From: Methanoculleus sp. 7T
GTDB lineage: Archaea; Halobacteriota; Methanomicrobia; Methanomicrobiales; Methanoculleaceae
Assembly: GCF_023195915.1 (NCBI RefSeq)
Contig: NZ_JALPRP010000001.1
Coordinates: 620,001-684,000 of the forward strand
DNA: 64,000 nt
Direction: 5' to 3'
Within the stretch, counting starts at the first letter, position 1. The number at the start of each line of letters is the position of its first letter. Positions 27,468 to 36,772 of the stretch are shown one piece after another. The notes under the pieces are model-generated. The model was not told the origin of the DNA, did not search any database, and saw only the letters and a program-made list of their open reading frames with translations. Made by a program: the position numbers and the translations under genes.

Positions 27468-28777
27468 CAAAGACGGTAACCGACGTGGTCTGCCCGTTCT
27501 GCGGGACACTCTGCGACGATCTTGAGGTCGTCGTCAGCGATGACGGCAAGGAACTCCTCGAAGTCTACAACGCGTGCGCCATCGGCGCCGAGAAGTTCCT
27601 CCACTCCCAGGCAAAAGACCGCCTTACCCGCCCCCGCATGCGGCAGGAAGACGGCTCTTGGAAGGAGATCTCCTACGACGAGGCTATCGAGTACACCGCC
27701 CGGATGCTCACGAACGCAAAGAAACCCCTGATGTACGGCTGGAGCTCCACAAACTGTGAGGCTCAGTCCATCGGGTCCGAGATCGGCGAGGCAGTGGGAG
27801 CGGTCATGGATAACACTGCGACCGTCTGCCACGGGACGTCCCTTATTGCGGTTCAGGATATCGGTATCCCGAGCTGCACGCTGGGTGAAGTCAAGAACCG
27901 TGCCGACCGCATCGTCTTCTGGGGATGCAACCCGGCACACGCCCATCCGCGGCACATGTCGCGCTACTCGATCTTCCCCCGTGGATTCTTCACCGGCAAG
28001 GGTCATACGGGCCGCAAGATGGTTGTCGTCGACCCGCGTGTCACCGACACCGCTCGCATCGCGGATGTCCACCTGCAGATCGAGCAGGGGCACGACTACG
28101 AGCTCCTCGACGCCATCCGTGTAGCGCTCAAGGGAGAGCAACTCCCCGACGTCGTCGCCGGAATCCCGAAAGAGAAGATCTACGAGACCGCCGAGACGCT
28201 CAAGAGCGGTCGTTTCACGATCATCTTCTTCGGTATGGGCGTGACCCAGTCGCTTGGGAAGAACCACAACATCGATGCGGCCATCGCGGTCACTCGCGAC
28301 TTGAACGAGTACACGAAAGCCGCCATTATGCCGATGCGCGGGCACTACAACGTCACCGGCTCCGGTCAGGTCTGGGGCTGGCAGTTCGGGTTCCCCTTCG
28401 CGGTGGATCTCTCCCGCGGATTCGCCCGCTACAATCCCGGCGAGACGACCTCGAACGACCTGCTCCGCAGGGGCGAGGTGGACGCCGTCCTCGTCCTCGG
28501 AAGCGATCCCGGTGCGCACTTCCCCTTCAGCTCGGTCAAGAAGATCTACAATCTTCCTGCGGTCGCTGTCGAACCGCATGAGACCCCGACCGTCGAGGTC
28601 TGCAACGTACACGTCCCCGTCGCCTTCGTGGGCGTCGAGGTGGGCGGGTGCGCATACCGGATGGACAACGTGCCGATTGAGACCAGAAAGGTCGTCGAGC
28701 CCCCGGAGGGCATGATGACCGATGAAGAGTTCCTCAAGCGCGTCCTTGCACGCGTCAAGGAGATTAAGGGGGTATAA
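27464..28777 (+). CDS. fwdB: Formylmethanofuran dehydrogenase subunit B
   Basis: Catalytic subunit that reduces CO2 to formate at a W/Mo-bispterin site, 437 residues. The N-terminal [4Fe-4S] ligands are Cys10, 13, 17 and 38 (VVCPFCGTLCDDL and NACAIG). The metal ligand is Cys122 (TVCHGTSL), followed by GVTQSLGKNHN and HYNVTGSGQVWGWQFG. A Cys rather than Sec at the metal site is directly visible. Whether the metal is W or Mo cannot be told from sequence. Overlaps fwdD. Confidence 0.96.
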   Translation: MTKTVTDVVCPFCGTLCDDLEVVVSDDGKELLEVYNACAIGAEKFLHSQAKDRLTRPRMRQEDGSWKEISYDEAIEYTARMLTNAKKPLMYGWSSTNCEAQSIGSEIGEAVGAVMDNTATVCHGTSLIAVQDIGIPSCTLGEVKNRADRIVFWGCNPAHAHPRHMSRYSIFPRGFFTGKGHTGRKMVVVDPRVTDTARIADVHLQIEQGHDYELLDAIRVALKGEQLPDVVAGIPKEKIYETAETLKSGRFTIIFFGMGVTQSLGKNHNIDAAIAVTRDLNEYTKAAIMPMRGHYNVTGSGQVWGWQFGFPFAVDLSRGFARYNPGETTSNDLLRRGEVDAVLVLGSDPGAHFPFSSVKKIYNLPAVAVEPHETPTVEVCNVHVPVAFVGVEVGGCAYRMDNVPIETRKVVEPPEGMMTDEEFLKRVLARVKEIKGV

Positions 28778-28780
28778 GCG

Positions 28781-30487
28781 ATGGCAGAGTATCTCATTAA
28801 GAACGGTTTCGTCTTCGACCCAGTCCTCGGGATCAAGGGAGATGTAGCCGACATCGCCATCAAGGACGGCAAGATCGTCGAGACGGACGCGGTCAAGAAT
28901 CCGAAGATCATCGATGCCGGCGGCAAAACCGTCATGGCCGGCGGTGTCGACATCCACGCTCACGTTGCCGGACCGAAGGTGAACATCGGCCGAAACTTCC
29001 GCCCGGAAGACAAGATCTTCAACTACAAGCCGGGACGCGGCATTGAGCGGATGCAGGGCGGGTTCTCGGTACCGACGACAATCCGGACCGGCTACAACTA
29101 CGCCCGCATGGGTTACACCACCGTGATGGAAGCGGCCATGCCGCCGCTCTACGCCCGGCACACCCATGAGGAGATGCGGGACACGCCGATCCTCGACCAG
29201 GGCGCTTACCCGGTCTTCGGGAACAACTGGTTCGTGCTCGAGTACCTGAAGAACAACGAGGTCGAGAACGCCGCCGCCTACATCGCTTGGCTTCTTAGAG
29301 CCACGAAGGGGTATGCGGTCAAGGTCGTCAATCCCGGCGGTACGGAAGCATGGGCTTGGGGCTTGAACTGCGAGAACATCCACGACCCGGTTCCGTACTT
29401 CGACATCACCCCGGCTCAGATCATCAAGGGCCTCATCGAGGCGAACGAGTATCTGGGTCTCCCGCACTCGATGCACATGCACGCGAACAACCTCGGGAAC
29501 CCAGGCAACTACACGACCACGCTGGATTCGTTCAAGCTCTCCGAGGGCATCAAGCCGAACAGCAAGTTCGGCCGCGACCAGGTGATGCACCACACCCACG
29601 TTCAGTTCCACTCCTACGGCGGAGACTCCTGGGCGAACGTGGAGTCCAAAGCGGACAAGATCATGGACTACGTGAACTCGCACGACAACATCACCATCGA
29701 CATGGGTCAGGTGACGCTCGACGAGACCACGACCATGACCGCCGACGGGCCGTTCGAGCACCACCTCACCGCGCTGAACCACCTGAAGTGGGCAAACTCC
29801 GATGTCGAACTCGAGACCGGGTCCGGTGTCGTGCCCTACATCTACAGCCCGAACATCAAGGTCTGCGCCATCCAGTGGTGCATCGGCCTTGAACTCGCGC
29901 TGCTCGCCAAAGACCCGATGCGGGTCTTCATGACCACCGACCACCCGAACGCCGGACCGTTCATCCGCTACCCGCGGATCATGAAGTGGCTGATGAGCGA
30001 GGAGGCACGCCAGCAGCAGATCGACGCCTTCAAGCACAAGGACAAAGTCGTCGACGCCACCTTCATTGCCGGCATCGACCGCGAACTCGACCTCTACGAG
30101 ATCGCACAGATGACTCGCGCCGGCCCCGCGAAGGCGCTCGGCCTCTCGCACATGTACGGCGGGCTCGCGCCCGGCCTCGAGGCCGACGTTGCAGTCTTCG
30201 ACTTCAACCCGAACGAGCCTTACGCACCCGACGACATCGAGAAGGCGTTCTCGAACGCGAGACACCTCTTCAAGACCGGCGTCCAGATCATCAACGACCA
30301 CGAGATCGTCAGCAACGGCAACAAGCGGACGCTCTGGGTGAACGCCAAGGTGAACGAGAACCCGCAGGTGATGCGTGACGTCAAGGAGAAGTTCCTCCGC
30401 TACTACACCGTCACTCTGAACAACTACGAGGTTGCCGGGCACTACCTCCCGAACCCGTACGTAATTGAGGTTGATGCCACGCAGTGA
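28781..30487 (+). CDS. fwdA: Formylmethanofuran dehydrogenase subunit A
   Basis: Amidohydrolase-like subunit that condenses formate with methanofuran at a binuclear zinc site, 568 residues. Zinc-site features are GVDIHAHVAG, the Lys region GYAVKVVNPGG (carboxylated Lys in the known structure), and LPHSMHMHANNLG. The N-terminus MAEYLIKNGFVFDP and C-terminal GLAPGLEADVAVFDF are typical of the superfamily. It starts 3 bases after fwdB. Confidence 0.97.
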   Translation: MAEYLIKNGFVFDPVLGIKGDVADIAIKDGKIVETDAVKNPKIIDAGGKTVMAGGVDIHAHVAGPKVNIGRNFRPEDKIFNYKPGRGIERMQGGFSVPTTIRTGYNYARMGYTTVMEAAMPPLYARHTHEEMRDTPILDQGAYPVFGNNWFVLEYLKNNEVENAAAYIAWLLRATKGYAVKVVNPGGTEAWAWGLNCENIHDPVPYFDITPAQIIKGLIEANEYLGLPHSMHMHANNLGNPGNYTTTLDSFKLSEGIKPNSKFGRDQVMHHTHVQFHSYGGDSWANVESKADKIMDYVNSHDNITIDMGQVTLDETTTMTADGPFEHHLTALNHLKWANSDVELETGSGVVPYIYSPNIKVCAIQWCIGLELALLAKDPMRVFMTTDHPNAGPFIRYPRIMKWLMSEEARQQQIDAFKHKDKVVDATFIAGIDRELDLYEIAQMTRAGPAKALGLSHMYGGLAPGLEADVAVFDFNPNEPYAPDDIEKAFSNARHLFKTGVQIINDHEIVSNGNKRTLWVNAKVNENPQVMRDVKEKFLRYYTVTLNNYEVAGHYLPNPYVIEVDATQ

Positions 30488-30499
30488 GGTGCAGAAAGG

Positions 30500-31306
30500 A
30501 TGGAAACAGTTACACTCACCATAAAGAACCAGCCCGAGCTGTACCTTGAGGCCGACAACGTCACCCCCGACGCATTCGCCGGGAAGAAGGCTGAAGAGAT
30601 CGCCGATCTCCCCGTCTACGTAGGGAAGGAGCAGCACCGGCTCGGAGACTTCTTTGAGGTCTCCGGCCGGGCAGGAGCAACCCCGAAAGAGACGAAGATC
30701 ATCGTCAACGGCGACCTCTCCCGGGTCAAGTACATCGGCATGAAGATGACCGACGGCGAGGTCGTGGTCAACGGCAACGCCGATATGTACGTCGGGGCGT
30801 GGATGCAGGGCGGCAAGATCACGGTGAACGGGAACGTCGATGCTTTTGCCGGAACCGGCATGAAGGGCGGCGACCTCATCATCAACGGCAACGCCGGCAA
30901 CTACCTCGGCGCTGCATACCGTGGAGATTGGCGCGGTATGGCCGGCGGCAAGATCGTCGTAAAAGGGAATGCCGGGAGTGATATCGGCACCTTCATGAAC
31001 GGCGGCGAGATTGTCATCGGCGGAGACGTCGACGTCCACGTAGCCACCCACGCCGAAGGCGGAAAGATCGTCATCAAGGGTAATGCTAAGAGCCGTCTTG
31101 GCGGCCAGATGGTGGAAGGCGAGATCTACGTCTTCGGCAACATCGACGTCATGATGCCCGGGTTTGCATACCGTGAGGATGTCGATCTCGAGGTGGACGG
31201 TACCAAAGGGCGGTTTGCCCTCTACGAGGGCGATCTTGGAGAACGCCACCGCAAGAAGAAAGGCCAGATGATCTACGGTAAATTGTACCAGTTGGTCAAG
31301 GCCTAA
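30500..31306 (+). CDS. fwdC: Formylmethanofuran dehydrogenase subunit C
   Basis: 268-residue structural subunit with a beta-helix built from repeats of the G-x-x-x-x-G-N-A/V type (GGKITVNGNVDAFAG, GGDLIINGNAGNYLG, GGKIVVKGNAGSDIG), like the C-terminal domain of glutamate synthase. Last gene of the operon, followed at once by a T run. Confidence 0.96.
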   Translation: METVTLTIKNQPELYLEADNVTPDAFAGKKAEEIADLPVYVGKEQHRLGDFFEVSGRAGATPKETKIIVNGDLSRVKYIGMKMTDGEVVVNGNADMYVGAWMQGGKITVNGNVDAFAGTGMKGGDLIINGNAGNYLGAAYRGDWRGMAGGKIVVKGNAGSDIGTFMNGGEIVIGGDVDVHVATHAEGGKIVIKGNAKSRLGGQMVEGEIYVFGNIDVMMPGFAYREDVDLEVDGTKGRFALYEGDLGERHRKKKGQMIYGKLYQLVKA

Positions 31307-31308
31307 TC

Positions 31309-31319
31309 ATCTTTTTTCA
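31309..31319 (+). terminator. Oligo-T terminator of the fwd-hdr operon
   Basis: TCATCTTTTTTCAC starts three bases after the fwdC stop. An oligo-T tract right behind the last gene is the usual archaeal terminator form. Confidence 0.6.
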
Positions 31320-31487
31320 CTGCGCGCAGGGCGCAATATCGTCATCCGATGGCCGGGCAGGGTTATCGGAAGGAAGTAACACAAAGGAGTACTCTTTTTA
31401 ATACTTCATAATACTGCAGATAAAGTATGATAAATATGCTATACTGTGCAATTGGCCGTTAATCTGCAGATATTTAATATTACATCT

Positions 31488-31532
31488 CAAATATATATTT
31501 GATAATAGACATAAATAGCAATGCTTATATTA
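31488..31532 (+). promoter_or_regulatory. mcr promoter with upstream palindrome
   Basis: CAAATATATATTTG (31488-31501) is a perfect 14-base palindrome. About 22 bases further on, CTTATATTA (31524-31532) is a good TATA box, predicting a transcription start near 31555 and a leader of about 110 bases to mcrB. The 31307-31664 gap has no gene. Confidence 0.5.
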
Positions 31533-31664
31533 TCAGAGAAAGTTACTATCATTTTGTCCCACGAGGACGTGCAGTAGTTACGTACAGCTACATCCAGCGA
31601 TACTTTTAGTGTTCAGTTCACAGTTCCAGATTGTATGCACATAGAGGGTAATGGAGGAAAAATT

Positions 31665-32969
31665 ATGGCAAAATACAAGGAAACGATTGACCTGTACGAT
31701 GATGCAGGCAAGCTGTTGAAGAGCGGTGTGCCGCTTGAGAAGATCAGCCCGCTGGTCAACCCGGCGACGAGGAAACTCATCGACCTGACCAAGAGGACAA
31801 TCGCAGTCAACCTGGGCGGTGTTCAGGAGTCCCTGAAGACCGGAAAGGTAGCGAAGGGCTATGTCCTCGGGCGCGAGATGAACCTCGACATCGTCGGCAA
31901 CAAGGACGCCGTCATCGGGAAGATCAAGGATATGGTCCAGGTCGAGGAAGGCGACGACACCAAGATCCGCGAGTTCAGCGGCGGCAAACTGGTCCTCATC
32001 GAAGTGCCCAGCGCCCGCCTGGCGGCCGCATCCACTTACGATGCCGCGATCACCTCGGTCGCAGCCGCAACCACCTACGCGATCGTCGAGCAGTTCGATA
32101 TCGGGCCGTTCGACGCAGCGATGGTCAAGGCGGCAATCTGGGGATCCTACCCGCACACGATGGACCTCTCCGGATCGAACGTCGCCTCCATTCTGTCAAT
32201 CCCCCAGAACAACGAAGGTCTCGGCTACGCGCTCCGGAACGTCCCGGTCAACCACAGTGTCATGATGACCGGCAAGAACGCTATGCAGGGCGCCGCGCTC
32301 TCGTCCACCTTCGAACAGGCAGGAATGTTTGAGATGGGTAACGCCATCGGACCGTTTGAGCGTGCCCAGCTGCTTACCTACGCTTACCAGGGCCTGAACG
32401 CGAACAACCTGGTCTACGACCTCGTCAAGAAGAACGGCGCAACCGGAACCGTCGGTACGGTCGTCCAGAGCCTGGTCGAGCGTGCCATCGAGGACAAGGT
32501 CATCGCTCCAGGGAAGAAGGGCGGGTACTTCCAGTTCTACGACACGAAGGACCCCATGCTCTGGAACGCCTACGCCGCTGCGGGAACCATGGCGGCCACC
32601 ATGGTCAACTGCGGTGCCGGACGGTTCGCCCAGGCAGTCTCCTCGACGCTCCTGTACTTCAACGACCTGCTTGAGCACGAGACCGGCCTCCCAGGCTGTG
32701 ACTACGGCCGTGTCATGGGTACCGCCGTCGGGTTCTCGTTCTTCAGCCACTCGATCTACGGTGGCGGCGGCCCCGGTGTCTTCAACGGCAACCACGTCGT
32801 GACCAGGCACGCAGCAGGCGTGGCCATTCCGTGTGTGGTCGCCGCAATGTCGCTCGACGCCGGAACCCAGATGTTCTCGCCCGAGAGCACCTCGAAGATC
32901 TATGCCGACACCTACGGTAAGATCGACGTGTTCAACAAGCCGATCCAGCAGATCGCACAGGGTGTGTAA
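31665..32969 (+). CDS. mcrB: Methyl-coenzyme M reductase beta subunit
   Basis: 434-residue subunit of the enzyme that releases methane from methyl-CoM and CoB. Characteristic segments include YDDAGKLLKSGVPLEKISPL, QNNEGLGYALRNVPVNH, MGNAIGPFERAQLLTYAYQGLNANN and FFSHSIYGGGGPGVFNGNH near the active site. ATG 31665 follows GGAGGAAAAATT; an in-frame ATG at 31635 lacks such a site. First gene of mcrBDCGA. Confidence 0.98.
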   Translation: MAKYKETIDLYDDAGKLLKSGVPLEKISPLVNPATRKLIDLTKRTIAVNLGGVQESLKTGKVAKGYVLGREMNLDIVGNKDAVIGKIKDMVQVEEGDDTKIREFSGGKLVLIEVPSARLAAASTYDAAITSVAAATTYAIVEQFDIGPFDAAMVKAAIWGSYPHTMDLSGSNVASILSIPQNNEGLGYALRNVPVNHSVMMTGKNAMQGAALSSTFEQAGMFEMGNAIGPFERAQLLTYAYQGLNANNLVYDLVKKNGATGTVGTVVQSLVERAIEDKVIAPGKKGGYFQFYDTKDPMLWNAYAAAGTMAATMVNCGAGRFAQAVSSTLLYFNDLLEHETGLPGCDYGRVMGTAVGFSFFSHSIYGGGGPGVFNGNHVVTRHAAGVAIPCVVAAMSLDAGTQMFSPESTSKIYADTYGKIDVFNKPIQQIAQGV

Positions 32970-32986
32970 ATAACACAAGGATACTG

Positions 32987-33463
32987 ATGACTGACGCCAT
33001 ATACCCACAGGTCCGAATCGTTTCTGCGCGATTCCTCAAGCCCGACACCGTGGAACAACTCCTGAACAGACTCGTTCAGGTCGGCGGGATACGCCGGATG
33101 TCCATCAACGGACCGAGCATCCCCGCCACCGTTCCCTACGGCCCGGCACGGGGCAGCCCAAACCCCCATCCGGACCGTAAGATCATCCGTGTCGGGAACC
33201 AGGACGTCCAACTCCGGGTACAGGTCGGAACGATCATCCTGGAACTGGAGGACGAGTCGTACATTCCGGCTATCGGGGAGGCAGTCGACGAAGTCTTCGC
33301 TGATAAGGACTTCTCCTGCACCGTCCAGCAGGGGCGGTACATGAAAACCCAGCCGACATTGTCCGACTACGCCAAGTACGGACCTGACGCCGACAGAGAG
33401 ATTCTCGGGCTTGTCGATCCGAGACGGAAAGACGGCCCCGTTATTATTCAGGGAACCAAGTAA
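32987..33463 (+). CDS. mcrD: Methyl-coenzyme M reductase operon protein D
   Basis: 158-residue accessory protein in its usual place after mcrB. It is not part of the mature enzyme; McrD is known to associate with immature Mcr and is thought to help F430 loading or assembly. Conserved segments here are YPQVRIVSARFLKPDTVEQLL, GPARGSPNPHPDR and YGPDADREILGLVDPR. Confidence 0.95.
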   Translation: MTDAIYPQVRIVSARFLKPDTVEQLLNRLVQVGGIRRMSINGPSIPATVPYGPARGSPNPHPDRKIIRVGNQDVQLRVQVGTIILELEDESYIPAIGEAVDEVFADKDFSCTVQQGRYMKTQPTLSDYAKYGPDADREILGLVDPRRKDGPVIIQGTK

Positions 33464-33464
33464 C

Positions 33465-34088
33465 ATGCCTATCGGAAGAGTAACTCAGGTTGTCGATTGC
33501 CGCGAGAGCATGGGGATGGGAAAAGGAGGCGGTCTTGCCCAGCGCGGGACCATCTCCGAAGCCAAGTCCCCCGATGTGATCGTGATCGGAATGTCCCCCG
33601 GCCGCAGACACGTGACGAAACCGGTCTGCGACATCACCTCCGGCCTCCGGAGAGAAGGGGCGGAGTTCTCCGTGACCACGCTCGTCCTCAATGCAGGGAG
33701 CGGAGTTCCGGCGGATTCCCCGGTCGCGGGCCACGTCCTCGGAGCCTACTTCGGGCTGACGGAGAAGGAGATCGCTCAGATTGAGCAGCACAAGGTCGCC
33801 ATCCTGCACCATGGGAATGTCCGCTCCCATGTGGTGCAGAAGGTCCGGTTTATCCTTGAGCACGCGAACATCAAGGCGATCGTCGTCTCCCAGGTCCCGA
33901 TTGACTTCGAAGACCTCGCAAAAGAGGGGGTCAGGACAGCAGTGGTTATGCCGCCGCCCGATGCGGTCAGGACGAAAGGCATAGTGATGGATATCGTCAG
34001 CGGCGTGACACGGGGTCAGACTCCAGGCAGGGAAAAATTGGCTGAAGTCGTTCGTGCCGTAATGAAAGTGCTAAAAAGCCCAACATGA
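33465..34088 (+). CDS. mcrC: Methyl-coenzyme M reductase operon protein C
   Basis: 207-residue accessory protein. McrC belongs to the ATP-dependent activation complex that reduces F430 nickel to Ni(I). Features are VVDCRESMGMGKGGGLAQRG, VIGMSPGRRHVTKPVCDIT, LNAGSGVPAD and ILHHGNVRSHVVQKVRF. The start codon is one base after the mcrD stop (TAA-C-ATG); an open frame back to 33411 overlaps mcrD. Confidence 0.95.
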   Translation: MPIGRVTQVVDCRESMGMGKGGGLAQRGTISEAKSPDVIVIGMSPGRRHVTKPVCDITSGLRREGAEFSVTTLVLNAGSGVPADSPVAGHVLGAYFGLTEKEIAQIEQHKVAILHHGNVRSHVVQKVRFILEHANIKAIVVSQVPIDFEDLAKEGVRTAVVMPPPDAVRTKGIVMDIVSGVTRGQTPGREKLAEVVRAVMKVLKSPT

Positions 34089-34102
34089 AGGTGAAATGAA
34101 AC

Positions 34103-34864
34103 ATGGCATACAAGCCCCAGTACGGACCGGGTACATCAAAGGTCGCCGAGAACCGGCGCAAACAGATGAACCCCAACCAGAAGCTTGAAAAGATGCGTGA
34201 TGTGACGGACGAGGATATTGTGATGATCCTCGGCCACCGGGCGCCGGGAGCCGCCTATCCGACTGCCCACCCGCCGCTCGCCGAGCAGCAGGAACCCGAC
34301 TGTCCCATCAGGAAGATTGTAACCCCGACCGAGGGTGCCAAGGCCGGCGACCGTGTCCGTTACATCCAGTTTGCAGACTCGATGTTCTTCGCCCCCTCGC
34401 AGCCCTACCAGCGGACCTACACCGAGATGTACCGCTTCCGCGGCATCGACCCCGGAACGCTTTCCGGCCGTCAGATCGTCGAGTGCCGTGAGCGTGACCT
34501 CGAGAAGTACGCAAAGGAACTCGTCAACACCGAGCTCCTCGACCCGGCCCGCACCGGCATCCGCGGTGCGACCGTGCACGGCCACTCGCTCCGTCTTGCC
34601 GAGAACGGCATGATGTTCGACATGCTCCAGAGGAGCGTCCTCGGCGAGGACGGCGTCGTCCGCTACGTCAAGAACCAGATCGGCGAGCCCCTCGACCGTG
34701 CGGTTGCCGTCGGCAAGCCGCTGGATGAGAAGTGGCTCAAGGCCCACACGACGATCTTCCACTCACTCGGCGGCACCCCGTACCGTGACGACCAGGAGTA
34801 CATCGAGTACGTCCAGCGCATCCACACGCTACGGACGAAATACGGATTCCTTCCCAAGGAGTGA
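34103..34864 (+). CDS. mcrG: Methyl-coenzyme M reductase gamma subunit
   Basis: 253-residue subunit, N-terminus YKPQYGPGTSKVAENRRKQM and core PGAAYPTAHPPLAEQQEPDCP, both typical. The segment RTGIRGATVHGHSLRL lies in the active-site channel in the known structure. It follows mcrC and precedes mcrA by 7 bases. Confidence 0.98.
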   Translation: MAYKPQYGPGTSKVAENRRKQMNPNQKLEKMRDVTDEDIVMILGHRAPGAAYPTAHPPLAEQQEPDCPIRKIVTPTEGAKAGDRVRYIQFADSMFFAPSQPYQRTYTEMYRFRGIDPGTLSGRQIVECRERDLEKYAKELVNTELLDPARTGIRGATVHGHSLRLAENGMMFDMLQRSVLGEDGVVRYVKNQIGEPLDRAVAVGKPLDEKWLKAHTTIFHSLGGTPYRDDQEYIEYVQRIHTLRTKYGFLPKE

Positions 34865-34871
34865 TTGAGAA

Positions 34872-36578
34872 ATGGCAAAGATTGAAAGATCCCAGAAGAT
34901 GTTCCTGAAGGCCCTCAAAGAGAAATTCCAGGGACAGGATGTCCAGTCCGATACGGCCGAGTACTACAAGTTCAACGGTATCCGCCAGTCTCCCCGTAAG
35001 ATGGAGTTCATGAAGGCGAGCCGCGCCATCGAGATGGACCGCGGCATCTCCATGTACGACCCCGAGCGCGCTCACCTCGGCGGTATCCCGATGGGCCAGC
35101 GCCAGCTGATGACCTACGAGGTCTCCGGCACCGGCGTCTTCGTCGAGGGCGACGACCTCCACTTCGTCAACAACGCTGCCATGCAGCAGATGTGGGACGA
35201 CATCAGGAGGACGGTCATCGTCAACATGGACCTCGCCCACCAGACCCTGCAGAAGCGGCTCGGGAAGGAAGTCACTCCTGAGACAATCAACGAGTATCTC
35301 CACATCTTAAACCACGCCATGCCCGGCGCGGCCGTCGTTCAGGAGCACATGGTCGAGACTCACCCCGGCCTCGTCGACGACTGTTACGTCAAGGTCTTCA
35401 CCGGCGACCAGGAACTTGCCGACGACCTCGAGCCCCAGTTCGTCATCGACGTCGAGAAACTCTTCCCCGCGAAGCAGGCCGAGGCGCTCTCCGCAGCAGT
35501 AGGAAAGTCCCTCTGGCAGGCGATCCACATCCCGACCGCGGTCTCGCGGACGTGCGACGGTGGAACGACCTCCCGGTGGTCTGCGATGCAGATCGGTATG
35601 TCCTTCATCGCCGCCTACCGGATGTGCGCCGGTGAAGCAGCCGTCGCCGACCTCTCCTTCGCCGCAAAGCACGCAGGCGTCATCCAGATGGCCTCCCACC
35701 TGCCCGCCCGGCGTGCCCGTGGCCCGAACGAGCCCGGCGGCCTTGCATTCGGTCTCTTCTCCGATATCGTCCAGGCGAACCGGAAGTATCCGAACGACCC
35801 CGCCAGGGCATCCCTCGAGGTCGTCGGCGCCGGAACCATGCTCTACGACCAGATCTGGCTCGGCTCCTACATGTCCGGCGGTGTCGGATTCACCCAGTAC
35901 GCGACCGCGGCTTACACCGACAACATCCTCGATGAGTTCACCTACTACGGCATGGACTACATCAAGGACAAGTACAAGGTCGACTGGAAGAACCCGAGCG
36001 CGAACGACAAGGTCAAGCCGACCTACGACGTCGTCAACGACATGGCGACCGAGGTCACCCTCAACGCCATGGAGCAGTACGAGCAGTTCCCGACCATGAT
36101 GGAGGACCACTTCGGCGGGTCCCAGCGTGCCGGCGTCATCGCCGCCGCATCCGGTCTCACGACCTCCATCGCAACCGGAAACTCGAACGCCGGCTTAAAC
36201 GGCTGGTACCTCTCCATGCTCCTGCACAAAGACGGATGGTCCAGACTCGGATTCTTCGGCTACGACCTCCAGGACCAGTGCGGGTCCGCAAACTCGCTCT
36301 CCATCCGTGGAGACGAGGGTGCGATCGGCGAGGTCCGCGGCCCGAACTACCCGAACTACGCGATGAACGTCGGTCACCAGGGCGAGTACGCCGCGATCGT
36401 CGGCGGTGCCCACTATGGCCGCGGCGACGCGTGGTGCTTCGACCCGCGTGTGAAGATCTGCTTCGCCGACCCGGCCCTGAAGTTCGACTTCTCGGAGCCC
36501 CGCCGCGAGTTCGCGAAGGGCGCAATCCGCGAGTTCATGCCTGCCGGCGAGCGTTCGCTCATCATTCCGGCCCGGTAA
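34872..36578 (+). CDS. mcrA: Methyl-coenzyme M reductase alpha subunit
   Basis: 568-residue catalytic subunit holding F430. Sites of the known post-translational modifications are present: [10 protein letters not shown] (methyl-His), [14 protein letters not shown] (5-methyl-Arg), [14 protein letters not shown] (thioglycine and nearby) and the F430-proximal [17 protein letters not shown]. Codon use is strongly biased, as expected of a very highly expressed gene. It ends the mcr operon; a T8 tract follows. The standard mcrA phylogenetic marker lies inside it. Confidence 0.99.
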   Translation: MAKIERSQKMFLKALKEKFQGQDVQSDTAEYYKFNGIRQSPRKMEFMKASRAIEMDRGISMYDPERAHLGGIPMGQRQLMTYEVSGTGVFVEGDDLHFVNNAAMQQMWDDIRRTVIVNMDLAHQTLQKRLGKEVTPETINEYLHILNHAMPGAAVVQEHMVETHPGLVDDCYVKVFTGDQELADDLEPQFVIDVEKLFPAKQAEALSAAVGKSLWQAIHIPTAVSRTCDGGTTSRWSAMQIGMSFIAAYRMCAGEAAVADLSFAAKHAGVIQMASHLPARRARGPNEPGGLAFGLFSDIVQANRKYPNDPARASLEVVGAGTMLYDQIWLGSYMSGGVGFTQYATAAYTDNILDEFTYYGMDYIKDKYKVDWKNPSANDKVKPTYDVVNDMATEVTLNAMEQYEQFPTMMEDHFGGSQRAGVIAAASGLTTSIATGNSNAGLNGWYLSMLLHKDGWSRLGFFGYDLQDQCGSANSLSIRGDEGAIGEVRGPNYPNYAMNVGHQGEYAAIVGGAHYGRGDAWCFDPRVKICFADPALKFDFSEPRREFAKGAIREFMPAGERSLIIPAR

Positions 36579-36589
36579 ACTCAACACAA

Positions 36590-36600
36590 CTTTTTTTTCC
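36590..36600 (+). terminator. Oligo-T terminator of the mcr operon
   Basis: AACTTTTTTTTCCC begins 11 bases after the mcrA stop. Together with a separate TATA box upstream of mtrE it suggests that mcr and mtr are distinct transcription units, with possible read-through. Confidence 0.65.
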
Positions 36601-36683
36601 CTAGCGTAACCCAGAATGACTAATAAGGGTATTCCGGGCGATTTTTTACAATTCGTTGCGATATTGGTGCAACTTTTCGAAAC

Positions 36684-36694
36684 CTTTAATTAAG
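36684..36694 (+). promoter_or_regulatory. TATA-like element of the mtr operon
   Basis: CCTTTAATTAAG lies about 85 bases before the mtrE ATG, in an AT-rich stretch. Predicted leader about 60 bases, ending in GGAGGATGCTGA just before the start. Confidence 0.45.
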
Positions 36695-36772
36695 TCATAA
36701 ACAACTGTTAAATGAACCAAAAAGGTTTTGAACTCACGCTCTGGTGCCATGCGCACCGAGGGAGGATGCTGA

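Noticed and set aside
21630-28777. Possible selenocysteine codons in the Hdr and Fwd genes
   Set aside because: No in-frame TGA occurs; metal and cluster positions are encoded by Cys codons.
27347-31249. 1300-residue open frame on the minus strand
   Set aside because: It is antisense to fwdD-fwdB-fwdA-fwdC, which are certain genes. Long antisense frames are common in GC-rich DNA with strong codon bias, and the translation shows no recognisable domain.
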